A DNA stretch of 64,000 bases from Trebonia sp963777905 (GCA_963777905.1 CAVZSM010000014.1:39986-103985), one strand, 5' to 3'. Shown: positions 33,527 to 42,504, numbered from the stretch's first letter. Numbers and translations are program-made. The notes: a model not told the origin generated them from the letters alone.

Positions 33527-35179
33527 GTGGAAAGCACGATGATGGACATCCCGCTGACGGTCACGTCGATCATGCGCTACGGCACGACTGCGTTCGCAGG
33601 TAAGGAAGTTGTCACATGCACCGGGGACGCACCGCCAAGGCGGCGGACGTACGCGGCCCTCGGCGAGCGGACGGCGCGGCTGGCGAATGCGCTGCGCTCG
33701 CTTGGCGTTGACGGTGACCAGCGCGTGGGCACGTTCATGTGGAACAACGCTGAGCACCTCGAGGCGTACTACGCCATCCCGTCGATGGGCGCGGTGCTGC
33801 ACACGCTGAACATCCGGCTGTCCCCTGACCAGGTGGGCTACATCGCCACGCACGCGGGGGACCACGCGGTGATCGTGGACGCCTCGCTGGTACCGCTGTT
33901 CGCCAAGGTGCTGCCGCTCGCGGACACCGTAAAGCACGTGATCGTCTCCGGTCCCGCGGACGCTGCCGCGGTGCGGTCCCTCGCCGAGTCCGGCCGGGCG
34001 GTGCACTCGTATGAGGAACTGCTCGACGACGCGCCAGCCTCCTTCGACTGGCCGGATCTTGACGAGCGGTCCGCCGCGGCGATGTGCTACACGAGCGGCA
34101 CGACCGGGCTGCCGAAAGGCGTGGTCTACAGCCACCGGTCCATGTACCTGCACTCCATGGGTGCCTGCCTGGGCAACGCGTTCGCGATGTCCGAACAGGA
34201 CCGCATCCTGCCCGTCGTCCCGCAGTTCCACGCCAACGCGTGGGGCCTCGCGTACGCGGCGCTGATGTCCGGCGCTGACCTGGTGATGCCCGACCGGTAC
34301 ATGACGCCGGCCGCCATCGTCGGCCTGATCGAGAACGAGAAGGTGACGGTCGGCGCCGGCGTGCCGACGATCTGGCAGGGCGTGCTCGCGCACCTGCGCG
34401 CCGTCGGCGGCGACATCTCCTCGCTGCGGACCCTGGTCTGCGGCGGATCGGCCCTGCCTGAGAGCGTGATGCGCGCGTACGCCGACGAGTTCGGCTTGGT
34501 CATGACCCACGCATGGGGGATGACCGAGACGTCGCCGCTCGGCTCGATCGCCCACGAGCCCGCCGGCGTCACGGGGGAGGCGGTGTGGGAGTACCGGACG
34601 TCGCAGGGACGCTTGTTCTGCACCATCGAGGGACGGCTGGGCGGGGACGACGGTGAGATTCTGCCGTCGGACGGGAAGACCGCGGGCGAAATCGAGGTCC
34701 GCGGGCCCTGGGTCACTGGGTCCTACTACCGGGACAGCGCGCCGGAGAAGTTTCACGACGGCTGGCTGCGCACCGGCGACGTTGGCACGCTGGACGCGGC
34801 AGGCTTCATCAGGCTCACCGACCGGGCCAAGGACGTGATCAAGTCCGGCGGCGAGTGGATCTCCTCCATGGAGCTCGAGAACCTGCTGATGGCCCACCCG
34901 TCCGTCGCCGAGGCGGCCGTGATCGGGGTGCCGGACGAGAAGTGGGGCGAGCGACCGCTCGCCGCGGTGGTCCTGCGCCAGGACGCCGGCCCGGTCACGC
35001 CCGACGAGCTGCGGGCGTTCCTCAGCGACCGGATACCGCGATGGCAGCTGCCAGAACGGTGGTCCTTTATCGACGAGGTGCCGAAGACCTCGGTGGGCAA
35101 GTTCAAGAAGACCACGCTGCGCGAACAGTACGCGGCGGGCCAGCTCGATGTGATCAAGCTGGCGCCGGCCCCGCACTGA
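33527..35179 (+). CDS. Acyl-CoA synthetase (AMP-binding, long/medium-chain fatty acid CoA ligase)
   Basis: The 550-residue enzyme of the ANL superfamily activates a carboxylic acid with ATP and CoA. The P-loop-like A3 motif is YTSGTTGLPKGVVYSH, A5 is HAWGMTETSPLG, A7/A8 are LRTGDVGTLDAAGFIRLTDR and KDVIKSGGEWISS, and the A10 lysine lies in PKTSVGKFKK. The GTG at 33527 is chosen because AGGAGG stands eight bases before it. The family often reads as FadD/AlkK; chain length cannot be predicted. A terminator-like hairpin follows 17 bp after the stop. Confidence 0.93.
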   Translation: MESTMMDIPLTVTSIMRYGTTAFAGKEVVTCTGDAPPRRRTYAALGERTARLANALRSLGVDGDQRVGTFMWNNAEHLEAYYAIPSMGAVLHTLNIRLSPDQVGYIATHAGDHAVIVDASLVPLFAKVLPLADTVKHVIVSGPADAAAVRSLAESGRAVHSYEELLDDAPASFDWPDLDERSAAAMCYTSGTTGLPKGVVYSHRSMYLHSMGACLGNAFAMSEQDRILPVVPQFHANAWGLAYAALMSGADLVMPDRYMTPAAIVGLIENEKVTVGAGVPTIWQGVLAHLRAVGGDISSLRTLVCGGSALPESVMRAYADEFGLVMTHAWGMTETSPLGSIAHEPAGVTGEAVWEYRTSQGRLFCTIEGRLGGDDGEILPSDGKTAGEIEVRGPWVTGSYYRDSAPEKFHDGWLRTGDVGTLDAAGFIRLTDRAKDVIKSGGEWISSMELENLLMAHPSVAEAAVIGVPDEKWGERPLAAVVLRQDAGPVTPDELRAFLSDRIPRWQLPERWSFIDEVPKTSVGKFKKTTLREQYAAGQLDVIKLAPAPH

Positions 35180-35196
35180 ACCCGCGGCCAACGGCA

Positions 35197-35235
35197 CCGG
35201 CCATCGGCGGGGTTCGCTTTGCCGACGATGGCCGG
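35197..35235 (+). terminator. Probable terminator after the acyl-CoA ligase gene
   Basis: A 10-bp perfect stem, CCGGCCATCG/CGATGGCCGG, with GGC/GCC pairs further in, starts 17 bp after the ligase stop. No T-run follows, as is usual for actinobacterial hairpin terminators. Confidence 0.55.
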
Positions 35236-35293
35236 ATGCCGGTACGCTGTTCGGCACTGCGCCTCATCGGTTTCGGCCGTCCAAGGCGCGGTT

Positions 35294-35382
35294 GGAGGCT
35301 TCGCCTAGTCCGGTCTATGGCGCCGCACTGCTAATGCGGTTGGGGTTTACGCCCCTCCCGGGTTCAAATCCCGGAGCCTCCG
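35294..35382 (+). tRNA. tRNA-Ser (anticodon GCT)
   Basis: The 89-nt class II tRNA has acceptor GGAGGCT/AGCCTCC, anticodon stem CCGCA/TGCGG around CTGCTAA (anticodon GCT), a long variable arm and T-arm CCGGG-TTCAAAT-CCCGG. Discriminator G. Confidence 0.95.
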
Positions 35383-35394
35383 CAGCTCACCAAC

Positions 35395-35418
35395 CCCTCC
35401 CCGAAGATTCCGGGAGGG
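35395..35418 (+). terminator. Probable terminator of tRNA-Ser(GCT)
   Basis: A 9-bp stem CCCTCCCCG/CCGGGAGGG with one mismatch and loop AAGATT begins 13 bases after the tRNA. Confidence 0.6.
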
Positions 35419-35554
35419 AGGATCTGACAGGCTACACAGCCCAGGGTTGCAGTTCGGGTTGCAATTGCCCTCATCCGGGACCCCACAGCGCCTGGTCCAT
35501 GGCGGTTGGTAGCCTGCGAACGGACTGCAGTAATGCAGTGGAGGGGGAATCCAG

Positions 35555-36049
35555 ATGAGGACAAAGAAGCTCTTGGCTGCCCTGATCGCCGGAGGCGTTT
35601 TCTCGCTTCCGCTGCTGGGGGTGGGCCAGGCGAGCGCAGCTGCTGTGCCTGTGGTGTACATCCACGAGATCCAGTACAGCCCGGCAGGACCGGACATCCC
35701 GGTCACCACTGCCAAGCTGAACGGTGAGTGGGTGCGGCTGACCAACACGACAGCCAGGTCAGTCGCGATGACCAACTGGACGCTACGTGACAAGGCAGGT
35801 CACGTGTACCGGTTCCCGCGCTTCGTACTAGGAGCGCACAAGTCGGTCTATATCCATACCGGTGCTGGCACGAACAGCGCGGTCAACCTGTACTGGGGTC
35901 ACAAGCCGCCATCGTCCTTCAGTTATGTCTGGAACAACAGCGGTACGGAAACCGCCAGGCTCGAGAACGCCGCCGGGAAGACTGTCGACTACCGCACCTA
36001 CGTCGGTAGGTCTGTCCCCGGCGCGGCCGACGTTATCTACGGACCGTAA
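35555..36049 (+). CDS. Secreted lamin-tail-domain protein
   Basis: The 164-residue protein has a clear signal peptide (MRTKKLLAALIAGGVFSLPL followed by AQA-like cleavage near VGQASAAA) and one lamin tail domain (LTD): VVYIHEIQYSPAG, GEWVRLTNTTARSVAMTNWT, LRDKAGHVYRFP and the ending DYRTYVG. LTD modules form small Ig-like folds on secreted proteins and often bind DNA, membranes or cell surfaces; here the domain stands alone. The start is supported by GGAGGGGG seven bases upstream. It sits between tRNA-Ser and a DUF gene. Confidence 0.9.
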   Translation: MRTKKLLAALIAGGVFSLPLLGVGQASAAAVPVVYIHEIQYSPAGPDIPVTTAKLNGEWVRLTNTTARSVAMTNWTLRDKAGHVYRFPRFVLGAHKSVYIHTGAGTNSAVNLYWGHKPPSSFSYVWNNSGTETARLENAAGKTVDYRTYVGRSVPGAADVIYGP

Positions 36050-36076
36050 ATGCCTCACCCAGAGGTAATGCTTTAG

Positions 36077-36097
36077 CTGGTGGGTAACACCCGCCAG
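36077..36097 (+). terminator. Short hairpin after the lamin-tail gene
   Basis: CTGGTGGGT and ACCCGCCAG pair over nine positions (one G-T) with loop AAC, 28 bp after the stop codon. Confidence 0.5.
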
Positions 36098-36162
36098 GCG
36101 TGGACAACTGTGGAACAGGGCGGCAGTCGCAGATGGCCGGGAACGGTGCCAGGCTGACAGGC

Positions 36163-36869
36163 ATGAGCTTCTTTGACTCGATCCCCCAGCCGCCGCCTCC
36201 TCCCGAGCCGCTGCGACGGCCTCGCCCGGCCTGGATGCAACCGGATGAGGTGATCCCCGGGTCGGTGCCCGGCGAGCTGATGCTGATCCGCACCGGGCAG
36301 GTGGCGGTGGCGATCGGCAGCATCCGCGCCTACCCGAACGGGTTCGAGTTCACCGCTCACGTGCGCATGCACGGCGAGGACGAGAACGAGCCGGGCTGGC
36401 ACGACCCGTTCGACCGCCACGGGCGGCGCGGCAGACAATTACCCGGCGATGTCTTGCGGCTGGGTCTCCTGTACGCCGACGGCCGCCGCGGCGCGACCAC
36501 CGGCGGTCACTGGTGGCCTGACAGGGATGACGATCCCGGGCGCCTGGTCGTGGAGCATGGCAGCAGCGGGGGGACTGGGCGGCGGTGGGACGGCAACTTC
36601 TGGGTGTACCCGCTGCCGCCGGACGGCCCGGTGACCTTTGTGGCATCCTGGCCTGAATACGGGGCGGCAGAGACCCGGGCGGGGCTGGACGGGACGGTGA
36701 TCCGCGCGGCCGCCGCGCGGGCGGTGATCTTGTGGCCGGAGGAGCCGGAGACCGGACTCGGTCCGCGGTGTCGGGTGGTAGCAGCGAGCCGTTCATTGCG
36801 GATAGGGCTGACGAGCCGGGCTCGGAAGCGGAACCGGACCGCCCGGGCGCCGAGGGCGAGGGCGCATGA
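36163..36869 (+). CDS. Actinobacterial hypothetical protein with PPPPP leader (frameshifted in this sequence)
   Basis: From ATG 36163 (MSFFDSIPQPPPPPEPLRRP) the protein reads through a beta-rich domain with IRTGQVAVAIGSIRAYPNGF, WHDPFDRHG, RWDGNFWVYPLPPDGPVTF and ARAVILWPEEPE, a pattern I know from many uncharacterised actinobacterial proteins; no function is established. After ILWPEEPE the frame turns Arg-rich and runs on to 36921. Adding one base near 36773-36775 yields an acidic ending (GGSSEPFIADRADEPGSEAE) stopping at 36869, about 235 residues, which fits better. The 3' end overlaps the convergent HAD gene by about 77 bp. Confidence 0.75.
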
Positions 36870-37530
36870 CCCGCTCATAGTGCGTAGGCCGGGGTTGCAG
36901 TGTAGTGCTCGGAGACCCTAAGGAGAGGCCGAGCAAACGGCTGATCTCGCGGATGCCCTTGGCGGCGTCGGTGAAGTGGACGGTGGCCATGCCGAGTTCC
37001 TCGGCGACCGGGAGGTTCGCCGCGGTGTCGTCGGCGAAAACGCACTCGCGCGGCGGAACGCCGAGTTCGTCCGTGGCGATCAGGTAGATGGCGGCGTCCG
37101 GCTTCCGCGTTCCCGTGTCGCCTGAGATGACCACCGCGTCGAAGATGCTGTCCAGGTCATAGCCCGCGTACGGGTCATATTCTCCGTCGCCCCACGAATT
37201 CGACAGCAGGCCAACCCTGATGCCTGCGCCGCGGGTGCGCTGGATCAGGTTCAGGATTTCGGGCCGAGGACGCAGGCCGCCAAGTGCGCGGGTCAGCAGG
37301 CCGTGGTCATCGACGCCGAGGAGGCGGCCGATGGTCACCTCGAACTCGCGCTGGGAGATCTTGCCCGCCTCGACATCCTCGAAGGCGTGCCTGCCTTCCT
37401 GGTCGTCGCGCAGCACGCGGGCGAACGCACCGGGCTCAAGGCCCTCCCGGACGCAGAACGCGGACAGCTCCGCGAACAGGTCCGTGGTGACGACGCCGCC
37501 GAAATCGAGGATGAGGCCCTGGTAGCTCAC
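36793..37530 (-). CDS. HAD-superfamily hydrolase
   Basis: The 245-residue phosphatase-like protein has HAD motif I as LILDFGGVVTT (second aspartate replaced by glycine, as in epoxide-hydrolase-like and GntR-linked HADs), motif II LLSNSWG, motif III lysine in TRKPDAAIY and motif IV VFADDTAANLPVA. The alpha-helical cap is about residues 18-85. Lack of the second aspartate argues against ordinary phosphatase chemistry. The last 40 residues are Pro/Arg-rich and overlap the convergent gene, so the C-terminus may be shorter in reality. Confidence 0.88.
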   Translation of the reverse strand: MSYQGLILDFGGVVTTDLFAELSAFCVREGLEPGAFARVLRDDQEGRHAFEDVEAGKISQREFEVTIGRLLGVDDHGLLTRALGGLRPRPEILNLIQRTRGAGIRVGLLSNSWGDGEYDPYAGYDLDSIFDAVVISGDTGTRKPDAAIYLIATDELGVPPRECVFADDTAANLPVAEELGMATVHFTDAAKGIREISRLLGLSLGSPSTTLQPRPTHYERVMRPRPRRPGGPVPLPSPARQPYPQ

Positions 37531-37633
37531 GCGGTTCAGCTTAGAAGCCGGCGACCGGAACGGGCTTGCCTCTGGGTTACCGGGCAGGGTTAACTTCGAA
37601 TTGCCTGACGCATAGGCGTTTCTTCTCCGCGCT

Positions 37634-37670
37634 CCTGGCCACCGGTCACCACCCCTGACCGGTGGCCAGG
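37634..37670. repeat. Perfect 15-bp inverted repeat between divergent genes
   Basis: CCTGGCCACCGGTCA and its exact complement flank a 7-nt loop (CCACCCC). It lies 104 bp upstream of the HAD start and 83 bp upstream of the GT39 start, an unusual place for a terminator because both genes read away from it. An operator or a small palindromic element fits better. Confidence 0.75.
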
Positions 37671-37752
37671 TCCAGGCAGATCGTCACTTCCGAGAGCGGC
37701 GCCATGCGTCTGGTCTCATATTCTGGCTCGGTCTGGGTGAAGAAGGTGAGTC

Positions 37753-39384
37753 GTGGGGATTGGCCTTGGCACCGGCGAGCCGACGCGCCGGGCGGGGGCT
37801 GCCGGGAGTCCCTCCAGCCGGGCGGACAGGGCCTGGTTCTCGCCCGTGGCCTGGCTGGTAGCGGTCGTCCCCGGTGTGCTTGGCCTGATCACCGGCGGCT
37901 ACCACGTCGGCCGGCCCCCGATCTGGGGTGACGAGGGCGTCACGAAGGCGATGGCGGCCCGCTCGGTCAGCCAGCTCCTTGCGACGATGCCGCACGACGA
38001 CATCGTGCACGGCGCCTACTACCTGGTGGTGCACGCCGTAGAGACGGTCGCGGGCAGTTCCGCGCCGACCGTGCTCCGGGCTCCGTCCGTGGTCGCGATG
38101 GCCGTGGCGGCGGCCTTCACCGCGTTGATCGCGCGCCGCCTCGCCACGATCGCCGGATCGCCGTACCCCGCCGCCACCGGGCTGGCCGCGGGCGTGCTGT
38201 TCGCGCTGCTGCCTGCCGTGATCAGGTACGCGCAGGAGGCGCGGTCGTACGCCATCGTGACGATGCTGGCCGCGATCACCACTTATCTGCTGGTCAAGGC
38301 CATCGAGGACGGCGGCCGGTGGTGGATCGGGTACGGGGCGGCGGCCGCGCTGACCGGGCTGTTCAACATCTTCGGGCTGCTCATCCTCGTCGCGCAGGGG
38401 GTGACGCTGCTGATCGCGGCGCCGGGCCTGCCCGGCGTGGCGGGGCGGCGGCCGGCTGGCGTGCTGGCCCGCTGGGTGCTGGCCGGGATCGTCGCGGTGG
38501 CCGTCCTCATCCCGATCGTGGCCTTCGCGTACGCGCAGCGCAACGCGATCTCCTGGATGACCGGCCAAGTGATCATCCGCAGCGCCGCCGTCAACCTGGC
38601 GCGCACGTGGGCGGGACCCGAGAAGCTGTTCTGGCCGGTCTTCGGCCTCGCGGCCTTCGGCGTCGCCGCGGACGCGGTCACCTGGCGGCGCGGCCGGCCG
38701 TCGGTGACGCCCGGCAGCGTCGCGCTGCCGTGGCTGGTGCTGCCGCCAGCGCTGCTGCTCGTGGCGTCGCAGGTGCACCCGGTCTACGACGGCAGGTACG
38801 TGGAGTACTGCCTGCCCGCCCTGGCCATCCTGGTGGCGTGGGGGCTCACATGGCTCGCCAGGCTGGTCGCGGCCGCGGTACCGTCGCTGAGCCGAGCCGG
38901 GCTGGCATGGCTGGGCTGGCTGCCCGCTGCCGCGATCTTGATCCTGCTCGTTATCGCGCTCATCCCCGCGGACGCGAAGGTGAGCCTGCCGAGCTCGCGG
39001 CCGGACAACCTCGCGGGCGACTCCCAGATCGTCGCGGCCAACGCCAAGCCGGGGGACATCGTCTTCTTCATTCCGATGAGCTACCGGCCGGTCGAGGTGG
39101 AGTACCCGGCCCAGTGGCGGGGCGTTCGCGACATCGCGCTCGCACAATCCCCGGTGGCCTCAGACACGCTCTACGGCACCGACGTGAGCCCCGCCGAACT
39201 GCTGAAGCGGTTCACGCACGTCACGCGGGTCTGGGTCTACACCCAGCCCGCGTACGCCGCCTACATGGATTCCGCCAGGGCCACGCCGGTGGATAAGGAG
39301 GAGATGTCGCTCGTCGCCCGAATGAAACTGGTCCGCCGGTGGGTCGACGGAGACAAGATGCTGATGCTCTATCAGACCAGGTAG
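37753..39384 (+). CDS. GT-C glycosyltransferase (GT39/ArnT-like membrane mannosyltransferase)
   Basis: The 543-residue protein has about eleven helices. The first outside loop carries the acidic motif PPIWGDEGVTK, and RYAQEARSYAIVTM is typical of GT39/PMT-like enzymes that use a polyprenol-phosphate sugar. An outside C-terminal domain of about 130 residues follows the last helix. The GTG start is preceded by AAGGTGAG. The acceptor is unknown; in actinobacteria such proteins often glycosylate cell-wall polymers or secreted proteins. Confidence 0.88.
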   Translation: MGIGLGTGEPTRRAGAAGSPSSRADRAWFSPVAWLVAVVPGVLGLITGGYHVGRPPIWGDEGVTKAMAARSVSQLLATMPHDDIVHGAYYLVVHAVETVAGSSAPTVLRAPSVVAMAVAAAFTALIARRLATIAGSPYPAATGLAAGVLFALLPAVIRYAQEARSYAIVTMLAAITTYLLVKAIEDGGRWWIGYGAAAALTGLFNIFGLLILVAQGVTLLIAAPGLPGVAGRRPAGVLARWVLAGIVAVAVLIPIVAFAYAQRNAISWMTGQVIIRSAAVNLARTWAGPEKLFWPVFGLAAFGVAADAVTWRRGRPSVTPGSVALPWLVLPPALLLVASQVHPVYDGRYVEYCLPALAILVAWGLTWLARLVAAAVPSLSRAGLAWLGWLPAAAILILLVIALIPADAKVSLPSSRPDNLAGDSQIVAANAKPGDIVFFIPMSYRPVEVEYPAQWRGVRDIALAQSPVASDTLYGTDVSPAELLKRFTHVTRVWVYTQPAYAAYMDSARATPVDKEEMSLVARMKLVRRWVDGDKMLMLYQTR

Positions 39385-39445
39385 TAGTCAGCAGCCTTAC
39401 CTGGGATATACCTTCTTCAGAGCATTGGCTGGCGATGGAGGTTTC

Positions 39446-40471
39446 ATGCTCGTACCGGGTGACTGGGTAGCCGTTGGTATCGACAATGGCGGTACTACGA
39501 ACAATGGCACCGTTCTTACCTCGGACGGCAGGTTCCTCGTGGACACGATGGCGGAATTGCCCAGCCTCGTTCGCGAGGGCCCGGACAAGGCGATCCAGGC
39601 GCTAGTCGACGAGTTCGACAAGGTGCTCGGCATGACGGGCGTGCCAAGGGAGAAGGTGCTCGCGGTCGGCCTGGACACCCCGGGGCCGGCTAGCGCCGCG
39701 GGGGTCCTCGCCACCGGGGGCGCGACCAACTTCGGCCACGTCGGCTGGCACAAGTTCGACATCAGGGGCGCGCTCGAGGCGCGCCTCGGCATCCCTGTCG
39801 TGTACAACAACGACGCCAACGCGGCCGCGATTTACGCCCACCACGTGCGGCACGGCCCGGAGTCGGGCCGCCGCAGCTCAGTGGCCGCCATCGTCGGCAC
39901 CGGACTCGGCGGCGGCGTGGTCCAGGAAGGGCGCATCGTCAAGGGCGCGGCCGGGATGGCCGGCGAGCTCGGGCACATGCCGATACCGATGGAGGGACTG
40001 CTCGAGGACGGCCAGCCCAGGCCGTCGTGCAACTGCGGGCTGTTCGCCGACGCCGAGTCGGTCGCCTCGCTGACCGGGATAACGCGGAATCTGCTGCCGT
40101 ACTGGCTGACGAGGTTCCCCGGCCACGAACTCGCCGGCGTGCCTATCGCCAAGGGCGCCAAGCTTGTCCGCGGCTACGCCGAACGAGGCGACGAGATGTC
40201 GCTCGCCATCTTCCGCCAGCAGGCCATGGCGATCGGGCAGGTGTTCTCGGTCGCCGCCAAGTTCACCGACCCCGACACGTACTTCGTCGGCGGCGGGGTG
40301 ATCGAGGCGGCGCCGCACTTCCGTGACTGGTTCCTCGGCGTGGTGCGGGAGAACACGTCGCTGTACGCGGAGCAGGCCGAGCTAGCCGAGATCACCTTGG
40401 TCCCGGACCTCGACATGGCCGGGGCGCGGGGTTCCGCGATCGCCGCCGCCAAATGGGTTCAAGAGCGGTAA
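39446..40471 (+). CDS. ROK-family sugar kinase/glucokinase-like
   Basis: The 341-residue protein has the ATP-binding motif VAVGIDNGGTTNNGTVL, the sugar-binding region NNDANAAAIYA, the phosphate motif IVGTGLGGGVV and the ROK EGH motif in MAGELGHMPI. The ROK zinc motif, normally CxCGxxGCxE, here reads CNCGLFADAES: two cysteines remain but the third is replaced, so zinc binding may be lost or altered. GGGVIEAAP near residue 280 completes the fold. The ATG at 39446 has GGAGG four bases upstream. Substrate is probably a hexose, but a non-sugar or regulatory role is possible. Confidence 0.88.
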   Translation: MLVPGDWVAVGIDNGGTTNNGTVLTSDGRFLVDTMAELPSLVREGPDKAIQALVDEFDKVLGMTGVPREKVLAVGLDTPGPASAAGVLATGGATNFGHVGWHKFDIRGALEARLGIPVVYNNDANAAAIYAHHVRHGPESGRRSSVAAIVGTGLGGGVVQEGRIVKGAAGMAGELGHMPIPMEGLLEDGQPRPSCNCGLFADAESVASLTGITRNLLPYWLTRFPGHELAGVPIAKGAKLVRGYAERGDEMSLAIFRQQAMAIGQVFSVAAKFTDPDTYFVGGGVIEAAPHFRDWFLGVVRENTSLYAEQAELAEITLVPDLDMAGARGSAIAAAKWVQER

Positions 40472-40484
40472 AGCGGCCCGGCCT

Positions 40485-41024
40485 TTAAGTTCCGTCGTCG
40501 CTGTCGCCTTTGTCTGGCGTGAAGATAAGCCCGCACACCTCGAGGTAAAGCTGCTCGGGATAGGGCAGAAAGTCCACCTCGCGCAGCGCCTGCTCCTGGC
40601 CGGCCGACTCGACGACGAACTTGCCGTATCCGAACACGCGGCCCCTTGCCGAGCGCTCGAAGCGCATATCCGTCACCTTGGTGAGCGGCAGCATGGCCAC
40701 CGACTTGGAGAAAACGCCCGTAGCCAGCATCATGCGCTTGGAGGTTACTACGAAGTAATCGTCAAGCCATGCCCAGACTTTATAGAGCAGCCTGAGCACG
40801 ACCAAGAGCCAGATCAGCCAGATGACCAGCAGGGCGAGGCCGCTATGCCGGGCGAGCGTGGTGGAGAGCAGGCCAGCGATCGCGAGTCCGGCAAGGACCT
40901 CGGCCACTGGCCTGATCAGCACCGCGGGGTGGAACCGAACGGTAATGACCTGCCGCTCGTGCGGCAGCAAGTGCTTGTAAACGGTGGCCGGTACCGTTTC
41001 GTTCGGTACGACCCTAATGCCCAT
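40485..41024 (-). CDS. Membrane protein with bacterial PH (bPH2) domain
   Basis: The 179-residue protein begins cytoplasmic (residues 1-35), has two adjacent membrane helices (about 35-80: VLAGLAIAGLLSTTL and GLALLVIWLIWLLVV), then a bPH2/YdbS-like domain with DDYFVVTSKRMMLATGVFSK and FGYGKFVVESAGQEQALREV. YdbS-like proteins are linked to membrane protection and trafficking but their mechanism is unknown. A small membrane protein gene follows 9 bp upstream in position (downstream start at 41189) on the same strand, so the two are co-transcribed. Confidence 0.88.
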   Translation of the reverse strand: MGIRVVPNETVPATVYKHLLPHERQVITVRFHPAVLIRPVAEVLAGLAIAGLLSTTLARHSGLALLVIWLIWLLVVLRLLYKVWAWLDDYFVVTSKRMMLATGVFSKSVAMLPLTKVTDMRFERSARGRVFGYGKFVVESAGQEQALREVDFLPYPEQLYLEVCGLIFTPDKGDSDDGT

Positions 41025-41033
41025 TGCGAAATC

Positions 41034-41189
41034 CTAAAGGCTGGCAATGAAATCTGAAAGACCGTGGGCGGCGCTGGTGAGAACGTTTCCGATGTTGTGT
41101 ACCAGATGTGCGGCGCTGGTCGGCTGCTGGATGATCCACCATAGGACGAATGCCACGGCCGCCCATGTGAGGACCGTCTTGAGCTTCAC
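41034..41189 (-). CDS. Small single-helix membrane protein, unknown function
   Basis: A 51-residue protein from the GTG at 41189, which has GGGAGG five bases upstream. It has a short basic start (KLK), one helix (TVLTWAAVAFVLWWIIQQP) and an amphipathic tail (HLVHNIGNVLTSAAHGLSDF). Longer frames to 41273 lack a ribosome site. It precedes the PH-domain membrane protein by 9 bp. Similar tiny proteins are widespread in actinobacteria and lack assigned roles. Confidence 0.75.
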   Translation of the reverse strand: MKLKTVLTWAAVAFVLWWIIQQPTSAAHLVHNIGNVLTSAAHGLSDFIASL

Positions 41190-41508
41190 TGCCGCCTCCC
41201 TGGGAGCGCAGACATCTCCATTTTGCCAGTATCCCTTTATCCTAGCCCGAACCCGGCCTGGATGTGGCTCCAAGCCGGCGCGGTCCTCGCCTTGCTCCGT
41301 GCCTAACGGCTGCAGTATGCCCGGAACCTCGCGGCGCTACGCATGTGCCTAGTTGAGAGTATGCCGCCCCGCGGAAGTATGCAGCCGACGGCGGCCGACC
41401 GGAAGCAGCCACGCCGGCGAACGCGCACGGACCTGCTGGCCAGCCCGTTCCGCTTCCTTGACGTTCCTCGATCTGACAACATTCCCCCGTGCAGGGCATG
41501 CTTGGGGC

Positions 41509-42030
41509 ATGGCGATGCCAGAGGTAAGCGAGACGGATTTTGCGATCGTCGTCTTCCGTGAAGACGACCAGTGGGAAGCCGACGTGCTGCCGGAGACGGT
41601 CACGGCCGATCTCGCCGGACTCGTGCGCGTGCTGCGGCAACAGCCCAGCATCGCAGGAACGATCGGGCTCGCCGGGATCGACGACTACTTCTTCGTGGCG
41701 ATCCGGGTGGTCGGCAGCCAGGTATCGGTGCTGCTGTCCGACATCGGGGCGGCGCTCGACTACCCGCTGGCGGAGCAGGTGCTCGAGTACCTCGACATCC
41801 CGGTCCCTGACGAGGAGGACCTCGACCAGGTGCTGCCGGCCGGGGACCTGTCGATCTTCGCCGACCTCGGGCTGGACGAGATGGAGCTCGCCGCCATCTG
41901 CAGCCGACTGGACCTCGACTCTGACGACGATCCGTGGGATCACGTGGAGGACGCCGTTGAATCCATCGCGGCCAGGCTCGGATTCGGGCTGGCGATGGAG
42001 CGCGCGCTCGACGTCGCCCTCGGCTCCTGA
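41509..42030 (+). CDS. tRNA adenosine deaminase-associated protein
   Basis: The 173-residue acidic protein starts MAMPEVSETDFAIVVFRED and matches the actinobacterial family found directly upstream of tadA, rich in Asp/Glu with conserved LSDIGAALDYPLA and DDDPWDHVEDAVE. Function is unknown; the constant adjacency suggests a link to tRNA editing or to TadA stability. ATG 41515 is an equally good start. It ends 6 bp before tadA. Confidence 0.88.
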   Translation: MAMPEVSETDFAIVVFREDDQWEADVLPETVTADLAGLVRVLRQQPSIAGTIGLAGIDDYFFVAIRVVGSQVSVLLSDIGAALDYPLAEQVLEYLDIPVPDEEDLDQVLPAGDLSIFADLGLDEMELAAICSRLDLDSDDDPWDHVEDAVESIAARLGFGLAMERALDVALGS

Positions 42031-42036
42031 CTAACA

Positions 42037-42504
42037 GTGCCGACCGGGTACGAGGCCTCGTTCGAGCCCGCGATGCGGGCCGCGCTCGCCGAGGCGGCGG
42101 CCGCGGCGGACGCCGGCGATGTCCCTGTCGGGGCGGTGGTCCTTGACGGCACGGGCTCCGTGATCGCCCTGGGGCGCAACCGCCGGGAGGCGGACGCCGA
42201 TCCGACGGCGCACGCCGAAATCCTCGCGATCAGGGCCGCGGCTAGCGTCATCGGCTCCTGGCGGCTCGACGGCCTGACGCTTGTCGTGACGCTCGAGCCG
42301 TGCACGATGTGCGCGGGCGCGATAACGTCCGCCAGGCTGAGCAGGCTGGTGTACGGCGCGGCCGATCCGCGGGCAGGCGCGGTGGGCTCACTCTGGGACG
42401 TGGTGCGTGATCAGCGGCTCGTGCCGGTTCCTGAAGTCATCAGCGGAGTGCTCGAAGCCGAGTGTCTGAATACAATCCGAACTTTTTTCTCGGAACGACG
42501 CTAG
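42037..42504 (+). CDS. tadA: tRNA-specific adenosine deaminase TadA
   Basis: The 155-residue zinc deaminase converts A34 to inosine in tRNA-Arg(ACG). The catalytic motif is HAEILAIR (zinc histidine and proton-shuttling glutamate) and PCTMCAGAI supplies the two zinc cysteines; GAADPRAGAVGSLWDVVRD is characteristic of the actinobacterial form. It starts at GTG 42037, directly after its associated gene, and is followed by tRNA-Ser(CGA), the same order as near Rv3752c in M. tuberculosis. Confidence 0.95.
   Translation: MPTGYEASFEPAMRAALAEAAAAADAGDVPVGAVVLDGTGSVIALGRNRREADADPTAHAEILAIRAAASVIGSWRLDGLTLVVTLEPCTMCAGAITSARLSRLVYGAADPRAGAVGSLWDVVRDQRLVPVPEVISGVLEAECLNTIRTFFSERR

Noticed and set aside
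35294..35420. Integration site at tRNA-Ser(GCT) with a nearby direct repeat (GGGTTGCA at about 35433 and 35450)
   Set aside because: No integrase, no duplicated tRNA 3' end, and the short repeat is not part of the tRNA.
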